The translations under genes were made by a program, and so were the position numbers. 64,000 nucleotides of DNA. Source: JAKFEW01 sp036675505. GTDB lineage: Bacteria > Cyanobacteriota > Sericytochromatia > S15B-MN24 > JAQBPE01. Positions 56,850 through 64,000 of this stretch are shown in pieces; the first letter of the stretch is position 1; each line of letters starts with the position of its first letter. Below the pieces are notes generated by a model, which made no database searches, had not been told where the DNA came from, and saw only the letters and a program-made list of their open reading frames with translations. Location: positions 20,177 through 84,176 of the forward strand of contig JAKFEW010000079.1 of NCBI GenBank assembly GCA_036675505.1. The letters run 5' to 3'.

Positions 56850-59800
56850 TCGAGCGGATCATCGAGGCGTCGGTCCGCAATCGCTTCCTGGTGATCGTCG
56901 CGCTCGTCCTCACGATTCTGTGGGGCGCCTGGGCGGTCGTGAAGACCCCGCTCGACGCGATCCCGGACTTATCGGACAACCAGGTCATCGTGTTCACGGA
57001 CTGGGCGGGCCGCAGCCCGCAGGTGGTCGAAGATCAGGTCACCTACCCGCTGGTCAGCAGCCTGCAGGGGCTGCCTGGAGTCCGCGCCGTGCGGGCGCAG
57101 TCGGCGCTGGGCTTCTCGATGATCTACGTGATCTTCGAGGATGCGGTCGAGACGTACTGGGCCCGCACGCGCGTGCTCGAGCGCCTCGCCACCGTCCGCA
57201 ACCAGCTGCCGGCGGGCGTCGCGCCGGTGCTCGGGCCGGACGGCACAGGCGTGGGTCACGTCTACTGGTACACCGTCGAGTCCGATCGTCACGATCTGGG
57301 CCGCCTGCGCGCCATCCAGGACTGGTACCTCAGGCTCCAACTCCAGAGCGTGCCGGGCGTCGCCGAGGTCGCGTCGGTGGGCGGCTACATGCGCCAGTAC
57401 CACGTGGACGTCGACCCCGTGAAGCTGCGCAGCTACTCGGTGACGGTCGCCGACGTCGTGAAGGCGGTGCGCGCCTCCAACAACGAGGTGGGTGGAAACG
57501 TCGTGGAGTGGAACGACAGCGAATACGCCGTGCGCGGCCTCGGCTACGTGCGCGACGTCGAGGACCTCGAGAACGTCGTCGTGAAGACCGGTCCAGCCGG
57601 CACCCCGGTCTACGTGGGCCAGGTCGCGACCGTGCAGATGGGCTCCGACCTGCGCCGCGGGCTGCTCGACAAGGACGGCGAGGGCGAGGTCGTGGGTGGC
57701 ATCGTCGTCATGCGCTACGGCGAGAACGCCAAGACCGTCATCGACCGGGTGAAAGAGAAGATCCAGGATCTCGAGAAGGGCCTCCCGCCCGGCGTGCAGG
57801 TGAAGCCCGCTTACGATCGCTCGGACCTCATCGAGCGTGCCGTGGACACGCTCAAGCACTCGCTCATCGAGGAGGCCGTCGTCGTCAGCGCGATCATCTT
57901 GCTGTTCTTGCTGCACGTGCGGAGCGCGCTCATCATCGTCGTCTCGATCCCGATCGCGGTGCTGGTGAGCTTCATCGCGATGTACCACCTCGGCATCACG
58001 AGCAACATCATGAGCCTCGGCGGCGTGGCGCTCGCGATCGGCGTGTTGGTCGACGCGGGCATCGTGATGGTCGAGAACGCCTACCGCCACCTCGCCGAGC
58101 GCCCCGACAAGCGCGTGCCGACCGGCGAGGAGCGCATCGCCATCATCATCGCGTCGGCGCAACAGGTCGGCCGGCCAATCTTCTTCTCGCTCGTGATCAT
58201 CGTGCTCTCGTTCCTGCCGATCTTCCTGCTGACCGGCCAGGAGGGCAAGCTCTTCCACCCGCTCGCCTCGACCAAGACTTTCGCCATGATAGGCGCCGCG
58301 GTCCTCTCGATCACGCTCGTACCCGTGCTGATGGCGCTCTTGCTCCGTGGCAAGCTGCGGCCGGAGCGCGAGAACCCGGTCTCACGCTTCTTCCAGGCCG
58401 GGTACATGCCGGTGCTGAAGCTCGCGTTGCGCTTCAAGGCCGCGACCCTCGTCCTGGCCCTGGCCGTGCTGGTCGCCACCGTGCCGTTGGCCGCGACGAT
58501 CGGCAAGGAATTCATGCCGCCGCTCGACGAGGGCAGCCTGCTCTACATGCCGGTCACGCTGCCGAACATCACGGTGACCGAGGCCAAGCGCCAGCTCCAG
58601 ATCCAGGACAAGATCCTGAGAGGCTTCCCGGAGGTCGCGCTCGTGCTCGGCAAGGTCGGGCGCGCGGAGACGCCCACGGACCCGGCCCCGGTCTCGATGG
58701 TCGAGACGATCATCACGCTCAAGCCGCGCGGCGAGTGGCCGAACCCGGCCAAGACCAGGAACGAGCTGATCGGCGAGATGGATGCCGCGCTCCAGATCCC
58801 CGGCGTCACGAACGGCTGGACCCAGCCGATCATCAACCGCATCAACATGCTCGCGACCGGCGTGCGCACGGACCTCGGCCTCAAGATCTACGGCAACGAC
58901 CTGCGCGTGATCGAGAAGCTCGCGATCGAGGCGGAAGGCCTGCTCAAGACCGTGCCCGGCGCCGCGGACGTCTTCGCCGAGCGCAACATCGGCGGCCGCT
59001 TCATCGACATCGAGGTCGATCGCAAGGCCGCCGCGCGGTTCGGCATCAACGTGGCCGACGCCCAGGAGGCGATCGAGGTCGCGATCGGCGGCATGAACCT
59101 CACGACCACCGTGGAGGGCCGCCAGCGCTTCCCCGTGCGCGTCCGCTACGCGCGCGACTACCGCCAGGACCTCCAGGATCTGGGCGGCGTTTACGTGAGC
59201 GCGATGGACGGCACGCCGATTCCGCTCGGTCAGGTGGCGAAGCTGCGGGTCACCGAGGGGCCGCCGATGATCAACAGCGAGAACTCGCTGCTGCGCGGCC
59301 TGGTGTTCCTGAACGTGCGCGGTCGCGACATGGGCGGCTTCGTCGAGGAGGCGAAGGCCAAGCTCGAGCGCGAGCTTCGGCTGCCGGCCGGCTACTACCT
59401 GGCGTGGAGCGGGCAGTGGGAGAACCAGGTTCGCGCGCGTCAGACCTTGCAGATCGTCGTCCCGCTGGTGCTCGTCATCATCTTCGTGTTGCTCTACATG
59501 ACGTTCAACGCCGTCTCGAGCTCGCTGCTGATCCTGCTCTCCGTGCCGTTCGCGCTGGTGGGCGGGGTCGTGCTGCAGAAGCTGCTCGGCCACAACTTCT
59601 CGGTGGCGGTCTGGGTGGGCTACATCGCGCTCGCGGGCATCGCCGTCGAGACGGGCGTGGTGATGCTCATCTACCTCAACGAGGCCCTCGACCGCCGCAT
59701 CCAGGCAGGCTCGGTCGCGGCGACAGACATCGAAGAGGCGACCATCGAAGGGGCGGCGCTCCGGCTTCGGCCCAAGCTCATGACGGTGGCCGCAGCGCTG

Positions 59801-60115
59801 ATCGGCCTGGTGCCGCTCATGTGGGCGACGGGCGCGGGCAGCGACGTCATGCGCCCGCTCGCCACGCCGATGGTGGGCGGGCTCGTCACGAGCACCGTCC
59901 TGGTGCTGGTCGTGATCCCGGTGCTCTTCGCGCTCCAGAAGCGCTGGGAGCTGCGGCGCGGCGTGCTCGCGCCGTCGGGCGTCGATCACCACGGGAGCGG
60001 GCCTGGACACCCCCAGGCGGCGGCGTCGACGGTGCCGGGGGAGCCAGCGGCGCCGGTCGCGAGCGGCGCCGTCCCCGATGACCTCGAGGCGCTGCGCGGT
60101 CGGCTGGGAGCTTGA
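56846..60115 (+). CDS. CusA/CzcA-type heavy-metal RND efflux pump
   Basis: The 1089-residue protein has 12 predicted helices in two blocks (about 10-30 and 340-530; 860-1040) with two large periplasmic loops. The N-terminal Val-Arg-Asn-Arg-Phe-Leu-Val-Ile and Pro-Asp-Leu-Ser-Asp-Asn-Gln-Val-Ile motifs and the Gly-Val-Ala-Leu-Ala-Ile-Gly-Val-Leu-Val-Asp-Ala-Gly-Ile-Val stretch near 390 are diagnostic of the HME-RND family. It is a proton-driven Cu(I)/Ag(I)-type pump by similarity; the metal is inferred. A bidirectional terminator follows. Confidence 0.95.
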   Translation: MIERIIEASVRNRFLVIVALVLTILWGAWAVVKTPLDAIPDLSDNQVIVFTDWAGRSPQVVEDQVTYPLVSSLQGLPGVRAVRAQSALGFSMIYVIFEDAVETYWARTRVLERLATVRNQLPAGVAPVLGPDGTGVGHVYWYTVESDRHDLGRLRAIQDWYLRLQLQSVPGVAEVASVGGYMRQYHVDVDPVKLRSYSVTVADVVKAVRASNNEVGGNVVEWNDSEYAVRGLGYVRDVEDLENVVVKTGPAGTPVYVGQVATVQMGSDLRRGLLDKDGEGEVVGGIVVMRYGENAKTVIDRVKEKIQDLEKGLPPGVQVKPAYDRSDLIERAVDTLKHSLIEEAVVVSAIILLFLLHVRSALIIVVSIPIAVLVSFIAMYHLGITSNIMSLGGVALAIGVLVDAGIVMVENAYRHLAERPDKRVPTGEERIAIIIASAQQVGRPIFFSLVIIVLSFLPIFLLTGQEGKLFHPLASTKTFAMIGAAVLSITLVPVLMALLLRGKLRPERENPVSRFFQAGYMPVLKLALRFKAATLVLALAVLVATVPLAATIGKEFMPPLDEGSLLYMPVTLPNITVTEAKRQLQIQDKILRGFPEVALVLGKVGRAETPTDPAPVSMVETIITLKPRGEWPNPAKTRNELIGEMDAALQIPGVTNGWTQPIINRINMLATGVRTDLGLKIYGNDLRVIEKLAIEAEGLLKTVPGAADVFAERNIGGRFIDIEVDRKAAARFGINVADAQEAIEVAIGGMNLTTTVEGRQRFPVRVRYARDYRQDLQDLGGVYVSAMDGTPIPLGQVAKLRVTEGPPMINSENSLLRGLVFLNVRGRDMGGFVEEAKAKLERELRLPAGYYLAWSGQWENQVRARQTLQIVVPLVLVIIFVLLYMTFNAVSSSLLILLSVPFALVGGVVLQKLLGHNFSVAVWVGYIALAGIAVETGVVMLIYLNEALDRRIQAGSVAATDIEEATIEGAALRLRPKLMTVAAALIGLVPLMWATGAGSDVMRPLATPMVGGLVTSTVLVLVVIPVLFALQKRWELRRGVLAPSGVDHHGSGPGHPQAAASTVPGEPAAPVASGAVPDDLEALRGRLGA

Positions 60116-60156
60116 GCGCGGAACCGGCACGCTCCCGAGGCGTGCCGGCTCCGCGC
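60116..60156. terminator. Bidirectional hairpin between cusA-like and M56 peptidase genes
   Basis: A 17-bp stem with one mismatch (60116-60132 with 60140-60156) and a 7-base loop separates convergent genes. No T-run is visible. Confidence 0.7.
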
Positions 60157-60160
60157 GTCG

Positions 60161-61144
60161 TCAATGGCCGCCGTCGTCGCCGTGGGTGGCCGCCGCGCCC
60201 GGCAGGTGGGTCATGCAGGACGTGTAGTAGCCGAGCGCCGCAGCGGTCAGGAACGGCAAGGTGAGCGCGATCGCCAGCGCGCCTACCGCCGGCGGGCCCC
60301 ACGGGCGAAGCCCGCCGCCCGGCGCGGCCAACAGCCGCTCGATCCGGCGCTCGAGCAGCTCGCCGTGGCTCGCGAACCCCGCGGCGCCCACCAGCGTGCC
60401 CTCCGCCAGGCGGGGCAGCGTGGCGACCTTGAGCAGCGCGCTCGCGAGCGCCCGCGGCCGGCGCGTGGCCCGGGCGGCGACGCTGTCCGCGAACTCCTCG
60501 CGCTCGGCCAGGCTCTCGGCCCAGGCGGCGCGGAGCGGCGCCAGGAAGCCGAAGGCACGGAAGACGATCACGTCGAGCCAGGCCAGCAGGTTGTCCTGGT
60601 GGCGCAGGTGCGCGAGCTCGTGGGCGATCAGGCCCTCGAGCTCCCGGCGGGACAGCGCCTGGATCATCCCGCGCGAGAGGTAAAGCGTCGGGCGGAAGAC
60701 GCCCGCGACGCACGCCATCGGCCGGTGGGTCTCCAGGAGCCGCACCCGCGGCGCCCGGACGCCGACCTGGCTGGCCAGCTCCACCAGCGGCAGCTCGCGC
60801 AGCGCGCGGGACGCGCCCGTGGCGATCGCCTCGAGCTTCCGGCGGGTCGCCACGACATGCAGCGTCTCGCGCACCGCGGCGACCAGCAGGAGCGTGCCAA
60901 AAACGGCCAGCAGCGCCACCGTCCCGCCCGCGTCGGCCTGGGTGAACATCGGGCAGCCGGTGAGCGCCATCTGCGCGCTCCAGCCGCCGGCGAGGCCGAG
61001 GGCCAGCAGCGGGGCGAACAGCGCGAGCTGGTGGAGCGCCCGGCGATCGCCCGGCCGCCGGAGCCGGGGGGCGAGCCGCATCGCCACGATCGCGAGCCCC
61101 CACCCGAGGGTGAGGCAGGCCAGCAGGATCAGCGAGTGGATCAT
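60161..61144 (-). CDS. M56-family membrane peptidase (BlaR1-like, no sensor domain)
   Basis: The 327-residue protein has about four hydrophobic segments and a zinc-site HELAH at residues 175-179, preceded by a Ser-Arg-Arg-Glu-Leu-Glu-Gly helix; this is the core of the BlaR1/MecR1 M56 peptidases. It has no extracellular penicillin-binding-like sensor. M56 proteins often cleave BlaI-type repressors; here the BlaI-type gene is 1.3 kb downstream on the same strand. A His-rich C-terminus (His-Gly-Asp-Asp-Gly-Gly-His) could sense metal. The ATG at 61144 has AGGAG 9 bases upstream; 61150 and 61168 are alternatives. A TACTA-N7-TAGTA operator lies upstream. Confidence 0.85.
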   Translation of the reverse strand: MIHSLILLACLTLGWGLAIVAMRLAPRLRRPGDRRALHQLALFAPLLALGLAGGWSAQMALTGCPMFTQADAGGTVALLAVFGTLLLVAAVRETLHVVATRRKLEAIATGASRALRELPLVELASQVGVRAPRVRLLETHRPMACVAGVFRPTLYLSRGMIQALSRRELEGLIAHELAHLRHQDNLLAWLDVIVFRAFGFLAPLRAAWAESLAEREEFADSVAARATRRPRALASALLKVATLPRLAEGTLVGAAGFASHGELLERRIERLLAAPGGGLRPWGPPAVGALAIALTLPFLTAAALGYYTSCMTHLPGAAATHGDDGGH

Positions 61145-61181
61145 CGGCATGGGCTCCTGGCACCGCATTGACAGGCCAGCG

Positions 61182-61198
61182 TACTACTCAGTATAGTA
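61182..61198 (-). promoter_or_regulatory. BlaI/CopY-type operator of the M56 peptidase gene
   Basis: TACTACTCAGTATAGTA is a 17-bp inverted repeat (TACTA-N7-TAGTA). On the minus strand it includes TATACT, which with TTGCAA 18 bases upstream would be the peptidase promoter, so a bound repressor would block it. Confidence 0.65.
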
Positions 61199-61305
61199 AC
61201 AATGCCCCGCTCTTTGCAAGCCCCACCGGCGCGCGGCCGGCCTCCCGCCCGTGGCTTCGCCCGCGCGGGAGGCGCTCGCCGCGCGCCCACACGAGACATG
61301 TGGCC

Positions 61306-61767
61306 ATGGCGGATTTCTTCATCGGCGAGATCGCGACCCGGCTCGGCGTGAGCGCCAAGACGATCCGCCACTACGAGTCGCTGGGCCTGCTCGGCACGCC
61401 CCGCCGCACCGACGCGGGCTACCGCGTCTACGGCGAGGACGACGAGGCGCGGCTGCGCTTCGTCCTCGGCGCCAAGGCGCTGGGCCTCTCGCTGGCCGAG
61501 ATCAAGGACATCGTCGGCGTCTGGGGCGCGGGTGAGCGACCTTGCGGGCAGGTCAGCCGCCTGCTGGACGAGAAGCTCGTGGGCCTCGACCGACGGATCC
61601 AGGAGCTGACGCGCTTCCGCGACGAGCTGCAGGCTTACAAGCGCCAGGTCGATGCGACCGGCGCCGCGGCCGACGTTCCCTGCGGTCACGTCGACGGCGT
61701 CGCGCAGGGTCGCTGGGTGCCGCCGCCGGCGCCGGAGCCGACCTTCTTTCACCAGGCCGGCGGGTGA
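61306..61767 (+). CDS. MerR-family metal-responsive regulator (CueR/ZntR-like)
   Basis: The 153-residue protein has the MerR winged helix (Ile-Gly-Glu-Ile-Ala-Thr-Arg-Leu-Gly-Val, then Thr-Ile-Arg-His-Tyr-Glu-Ser-Leu-Gly-Leu-Leu, residues 6-32), a coiled-coil dimer helix, and C-terminal Cys in Pro-Cys-Gly-Gln (near 80) and Val-Pro-Cys-Gly-His (near 130). These are metal ligands like those of ZntR/CadR/PbrR. It probably activates a nearby metal-responsive promoter. It overlaps the next gene (GTGA). Confidence 0.88.
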   Translation: MADFFIGEIATRLGVSAKTIRHYESLGLLGTPRRTDAGYRVYGEDDEARLRFVLGAKALGLSLAEIKDIVGVWGAGERPCGQVSRLLDEKLVGLDRRIQELTRFRDELQAYKRQVDATGAAADVPCGHVDGVAQGRWVPPPAPEPTFFHQAGG

Positions 61768-62357
61768 GCGGCCGCCGGCACGGCCCGCTCGGGGCGTTCG
61801 GTGTCGCCCTGGCCCTGACCCTGGGGGGGCCGGGGCTGGCCGCGGAGCCGGCCGGCCCGCTCCCGTCGCGCGCGCTGCAGGTGGAGGACGCGCCGTACGG
61901 ACACTTCGGGCGCACGATCACGGCGCGCTTCCACGTGCGCGCGACCCCGGCCCAGGCCTACGGGATCCTCACGGACCACGCCCGGCTGCGGGAGTTCATG
62001 CCGATGGTCGAGGACTCGACGCTCGTCCGCGCGGCCCCGGGCCGGGCCGTCGTGCGCTTCCGCCTGCGCTACTTCGGCTGGTTCGACATCGTCGAGGTCG
62101 ACGAGCGGGCGCTCGAGCCGCCGCGTCGGATCCGCTGGCATGCCGTGGAGGGCCCGCTGCGGGTCTCGGACGGCGCGTGGACCTTCGAGCCAGCGCCGGC
62201 GGGCGCGACCGTCACCTACCAGACCGACGTGGATCCCGGCGTCCCGCTGCCCTCGCCCCTGACGGGGATGCTGCTGCGGCGGGGCCTGCCAGACTTCCTC
62301 GAGGCCGTCCGCCAGCGGATCGAGAGCGGCGGCCGCTGGCGCAAGCCCGCTGCCTGA
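61764..62357 (+). CDS. SRPBCC/polyketide-cyclase-like secreted protein
   Basis: The 197-residue protein has a signal peptide ending near Leu-Ala-Ala-Glu. The helix-grip domain has Thr-Pro-Ala-Gln-Ala-Tyr-Gly-Ile-Leu-Thr-Asp near residue 60 and Phe-Arg-Leu-Arg-Tyr-Phe-Gly-Trp, and ends with a helix carrying Phe-Leu-Glu-Ala-Val-Arg. It would bind a hydrophobic ligand in the periplasm. GTG start at 61764 overlapping the MerR stop, so expressed with it. The link to metal resistance is by position only. Confidence 0.7.
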   Translation: MSGRRHGPLGAFGVALALTLGGPGLAAEPAGPLPSRALQVEDAPYGHFGRTITARFHVRATPAQAYGILTDHARLREFMPMVEDSTLVRAAPGRAVVRFRLRYFGWFDIVEVDERALEPPRRIRWHAVEGPLRVSDGAWTFEPAPAGATVTYQTDVDPGVPLPSPLTGMLLRRGLPDFLEAVRQRIESGGRWRKPAA

Positions 62358-62398
62358 CGGCCTCCGGGCGCGCCCGGCCGGAGATGCGCGTCAAGTGC

Positions 62399-62821
62399 TC
62401 AGTCTTCGTCGTACTCGTCGATGATGGCGCGGATCCGCTCGAGCGCTTCGTCACTGAGGCCCGAGCCCTCGAGGGCCTTGCTGAAGTGCGCGAGCGCCGG
62501 GTCCGCGAAGTCCGCGACCAGCTCGGAGACGATGCTCCCGACGGCCTGGGCCGTGAACTCCGCCTGGGTGAGCGGGGCGCGGTAGAGGTAAGCCGTGCCC
62601 TCCTTCTCGACGACCAACACGCCCTTCTTCGACAGGTTGCCCATGACGGTCATGACGCTCGTGTACGCGATCTTCCGCTGCTCGAGCAAGGCCTCGTAGA
62701 CCTCGCGCACGGTCACGCGGGCGCCCGGGTCGAAGGACCAGACGACCTCCATGATCGCGGCCTCGAGGTCCCCCATCAGCTTCCGCAGGCCTGGCTGGCG
62801 AAGACGGATCGTTTCGCTCAT
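62399..62821 (-). CDS. BlaI/MecI/CopY-family repressor
   Basis: The 140-residue protein has the BlaI winged helix: Leu-Gly-Asp-Leu-Glu-Ala-Ala-Ile-Met-Glu-Val-Val-Trp, then Val-Arg-Glu-Val-Tyr-Glu-Ala-Leu and Thr-Ser-Val-Met-Thr-Val-Met-Gly-Asn-Leu (residues 15-65), and a helical dimerisation tail. It lacks the Cys-X-Cys copper site of CopY, so proteolysis by the M56 peptidase is the likelier release mechanism. It starts 1 base after the stop of the metal-binding protein gene. Its likely operator, TACTA-N7-TAGTA, occurs three times in the island. Confidence 0.9.
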   Translation of the reverse strand: MSETIRLRQPGLRKLMGDLEAAIMEVVWSFDPGARVTVREVYEALLEQRKIAYTSVMTVMGNLSKKGVLVVEKEGTAYLYRAPLTQAEFTAQAVGSIVSELVADFADPALAHFSKALEGSGLSDEALERIRAIIDEYDED

Positions 62822-62822
62822 T

Positions 62823-63335
62823 TCATTTCACCTCGTAGGGCACGGTGACCATGGCCGACTTGCCGCCCTTGGGCGTGACGGCCGCCTTGACCGTATGCTT
62901 CCCGGCCATCAGGTGGAACTGGCCGAGCCAGTGGCCGGTGCCGGGGAGCGTCAGCTCCTGCGCCATGCCGTGCGCGTCCGTGATCTGCAGGTGGACCTTC
63001 GCGACCACGATGGGCTGCTTGGTCCTGGCGTGCTCGAGCGCCACCCCGATCGAGTGCGTCTGCTTCGCGAGGCTCATCTTGCACTTCGGGCACTTGCCGG
63101 GCTTGCCCGAGACGACCTCGGGGTGCATCGGGCAGGCGTACTGGGCGTCCTTGGCCGGGTTGAAGTGGAACGTGGCCTTGACGTCACCCGCCGACGCGGT
63201 CGCGTGGCTGTGGGACACGGCCTTCGCGGCCCCGGCCGCCCCATGATGGTCATGCCCGCCATGCCCGGCGGCGAACGCGGCCGAGACCGGGAAGGCCGTC
63301 AGCAGGAGCAAAGAGGCAATCAAGCGGCGCGCCAT
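62823..63335 (-). CDS. Secreted His-rich protein with heavy-metal-binding (CPMHP) domain
   Basis: The 170-residue protein has a signal peptide, a His-rich stretch (His-Gly-Gly-His-Asp-His-His near 25-31) and a heavy-metal-binding module Tyr-Ala-Cys-Pro-Met-His-Pro-Glu-Val near 67, ending Cys-Pro-Lys-Cys-Lys-Met. The C-terminal half is a beta-sandwich. It is probably a periplasmic copper chaperone or buffer. AAAGGA lies before the ATG at 63335. It heads a two-gene operon with the blaI-type repressor and carries a 17-bp operator upstream. Confidence 0.85.
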   Translation of the reverse strand: MARRLIASLLLLTAFPVSAAFAAGHGGHDHHGAAGAAKAVSHSHATASAGDVKATFHFNPAKDAQYACPMHPEVVSGKPGKCPKCKMSLAKQTHSIGVALEHARTKQPIVVAKVHLQITDAHGMAQELTLPGTGHWLGQFHLMAGKHTVKAAVTPKGGKSAMVTVPYEVK

Positions 63336-63373
63336 GGGGCGAGGTCCTTTCTCGGCGTTCGAGGGTTCCACAG

Positions 63374-63404
63374 TACTATAATGGATAGTATTACTCTAGC
63401 ACAA
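63374..63404 (-). promoter_or_regulatory. Operator and promoter of the metal-binding protein/blaI operon
   Basis: TACTAT-N5-ATAGTA (63374-63390) is a perfect 17-bp palindrome. On the minus strand TATAGT (63375-63380) and TTGTGC (63399-63404), 18 bases apart, form a promoter in which the operator covers the -10 box, so repression would be autogenous. Confidence 0.65.
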
Positions 63405-63672
63405 CCTTTACCCGAATTGTAACCCCCCGGTGGGCGATGAGAAAGCGGTGGTCCCGGTGCTGCCTACTCGGCCGCCGCGATCGCGATGAGCACGCTCACT
63501 CTTGCTTTACTATGTATATTCGTACTATTGTGCATTTGAGTTACGCAGGTTACACCGATGCCCGCCAGGCCGCGCGTATGCCAGTGTGGACCGTGGAAAG
63601 TGGCGGGCCGCCCCCGCTCACGTCCGCTCGATGTAAGCTTCCCCACGGATAAATCCGGGGGCATTCACCCTG
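63405..63672. other. Non-coding region with right end of an IS200/IS605-like element
   Basis: No gene is visible between the metal operon and TnpB. Locally AT-rich sequence (63500-63560) contrasts with the chromosomal context. The hairpin at 63641-63661 (CCCC-A-CGGA, loop TAAA, TCCG-GGGG) lies just past the tnpB stop and resembles the subterminal hairpin of IS200/IS605 ends, which also closes the guide-RNA scaffold. The outer element boundary, presumably near 63625-63640, cannot be fixed here. Confidence 0.5.
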
Positions 63673-64000
63673 CTATCCCGCCAGAAGGCAAGATAGCGAG
63701 TGTTCAGAACGCGTTACGCACGCCCCCAAGAGTCCGATGTTACGAGCGCCGTTGTAGTCGGCATGACCCGAGTATCCACAATGCTCACACTTGAACGATT
63801 CACCAGCCCTCACGCCGATGTGCAAGCATTGGTGGCAGGTTTGGGACGTGTACGCCGGGTTGATCAAAACGAGCTCCACGCCATCCCGCAGCGCCTTGTA
63901 CGCCAAGAAACTGCGAAGCTGGAAGAAGGACCAGCGGTGGTGCCGGTGGCGCTGGGCCTTGCGAACTTTGACCCGCTTGCGAATGCCCGTCAAATCCTCG
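63673..64000 (-). mobile_element. tnpB: TnpB (IS200/IS605 family), C-terminal part
   Basis: The coding frame is open to the window edge, so the start is outside; the visible 109 residues end at a TAG at 63673-63675. They show Ser-Phe-Phe-Gln-Leu-Arg-Ser-Phe-Leu-Ala-Tyr-Lys, then Asn-Pro-Ala-Tyr-Thr-Ser-Gln-Thr-Cys-His-Gln-Cys, Cys-Glu-His-Cys-Gly-Tyr (the zinc ribbon) and His-Ala-Asp-Tyr-Asn-Gly-Ala-Arg-Asn-Ile with the third RuvC Asp. TnpB is an RNA-guided nuclease. The zinc ribbon and RuvC tail look intact. Confidence 0.85.

Noticed and set aside
56821..60081. Very long alternative plus-strand frame over the cusA-like gene
   Set aside because: Arg-rich composition without domain similarity; cusA itself has full RND signatures.

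Overview
The window is very GC-rich (about 70% by eye) and densely coded on both strands, with short intergenic gaps. It reads as a chromosomal stretch of a diderm bacterium: it has a TolC-type outer-membrane factor with a complete RND pump, a predicted outer-membrane beta-barrel, and many lipoproteins with clear lipoboxes, several carrying Thr-Pro-rich linkers. I cannot name the phylum. At least six starts lack a ribosome binding site and have a -10 hexamer 12-13 bp upstream of the start codon, which suggests routine leaderless transcription (known from, for example, Deinococcota and Actinomycetota). An archaeal-type AdoMet synthetase and the Thr-Pro-rich lipoproteins do not settle the question.

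Layout. 1-12 kb: RNA metabolism and small accessory genes. These are a zinc-ribbon protein, a basic peptide and a DEAD-box helicase; tex with a tail of small genes; an AlkD-like repair protein; an ArsR repressor with a Cys-rich metallothionein-like peptide; and a second DEAD-box helicase behind a structured leader. 12-34 kb: mostly single-gene units encoding small enzymes, acetyltransferases (one fused to MarR), VOC, SRPBCC, pirin and GrpB proteins, lipoproteins, a SufR-like regulator, D-aminopeptidase, and an LtrA membrane protein fused to a rhodanese domain. 34-46 kb: a CtlX-like hydrolase, an MBL hydrolase, two MFS transporters, a large membrane protein, a glycosidase-like lipoprotein, a second zinc-ribbon protein, a P460-like lipoprotein and a 2OG-oxygenase/WD40 fusion. 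46-53 kb: CapA-like protein, acetyltransferase, arsenate reductase, a rhodanese, two cytochrome c lipoproteins around a beta-barrel protein, and a methyl-metabolism operon (AdoMet synthetase, ICMT-like methyltransferase, half a TauE). 54-63.4 kb: a copper/heavy-metal resistance island with cusCBA-like genes, an M56 peptidase, a MerR regulator, a BlaI/CopY-type repressor and a metal-binding periplasmic protein. 63.6-64 kb: the right end of an IS200/IS605-family element with the C-terminus of TnpB.

The most striking observation is that two unrelated genes encoding rhodanese domains (29001-30590, minus; 48265-48687, plus) each have an in-frame TGA inside the active-site loop. In both, intact conserved rhodanese sequence continues in the same frame to a later stop, and a hairpin lies just after the TGA. 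The simplest reading is that both are selenoproteins that a standard gene caller would truncate; the alternative is two independent nonsense mutations.

A second system is the copper island. Three 17-bp palindromes TACTA-N7-TAGTA sit on the promoters of the pump operon, the M56 peptidase and the blaI operon. They define a small regulon whose repressor is probably the BlaI-type protein encoded in the same island.
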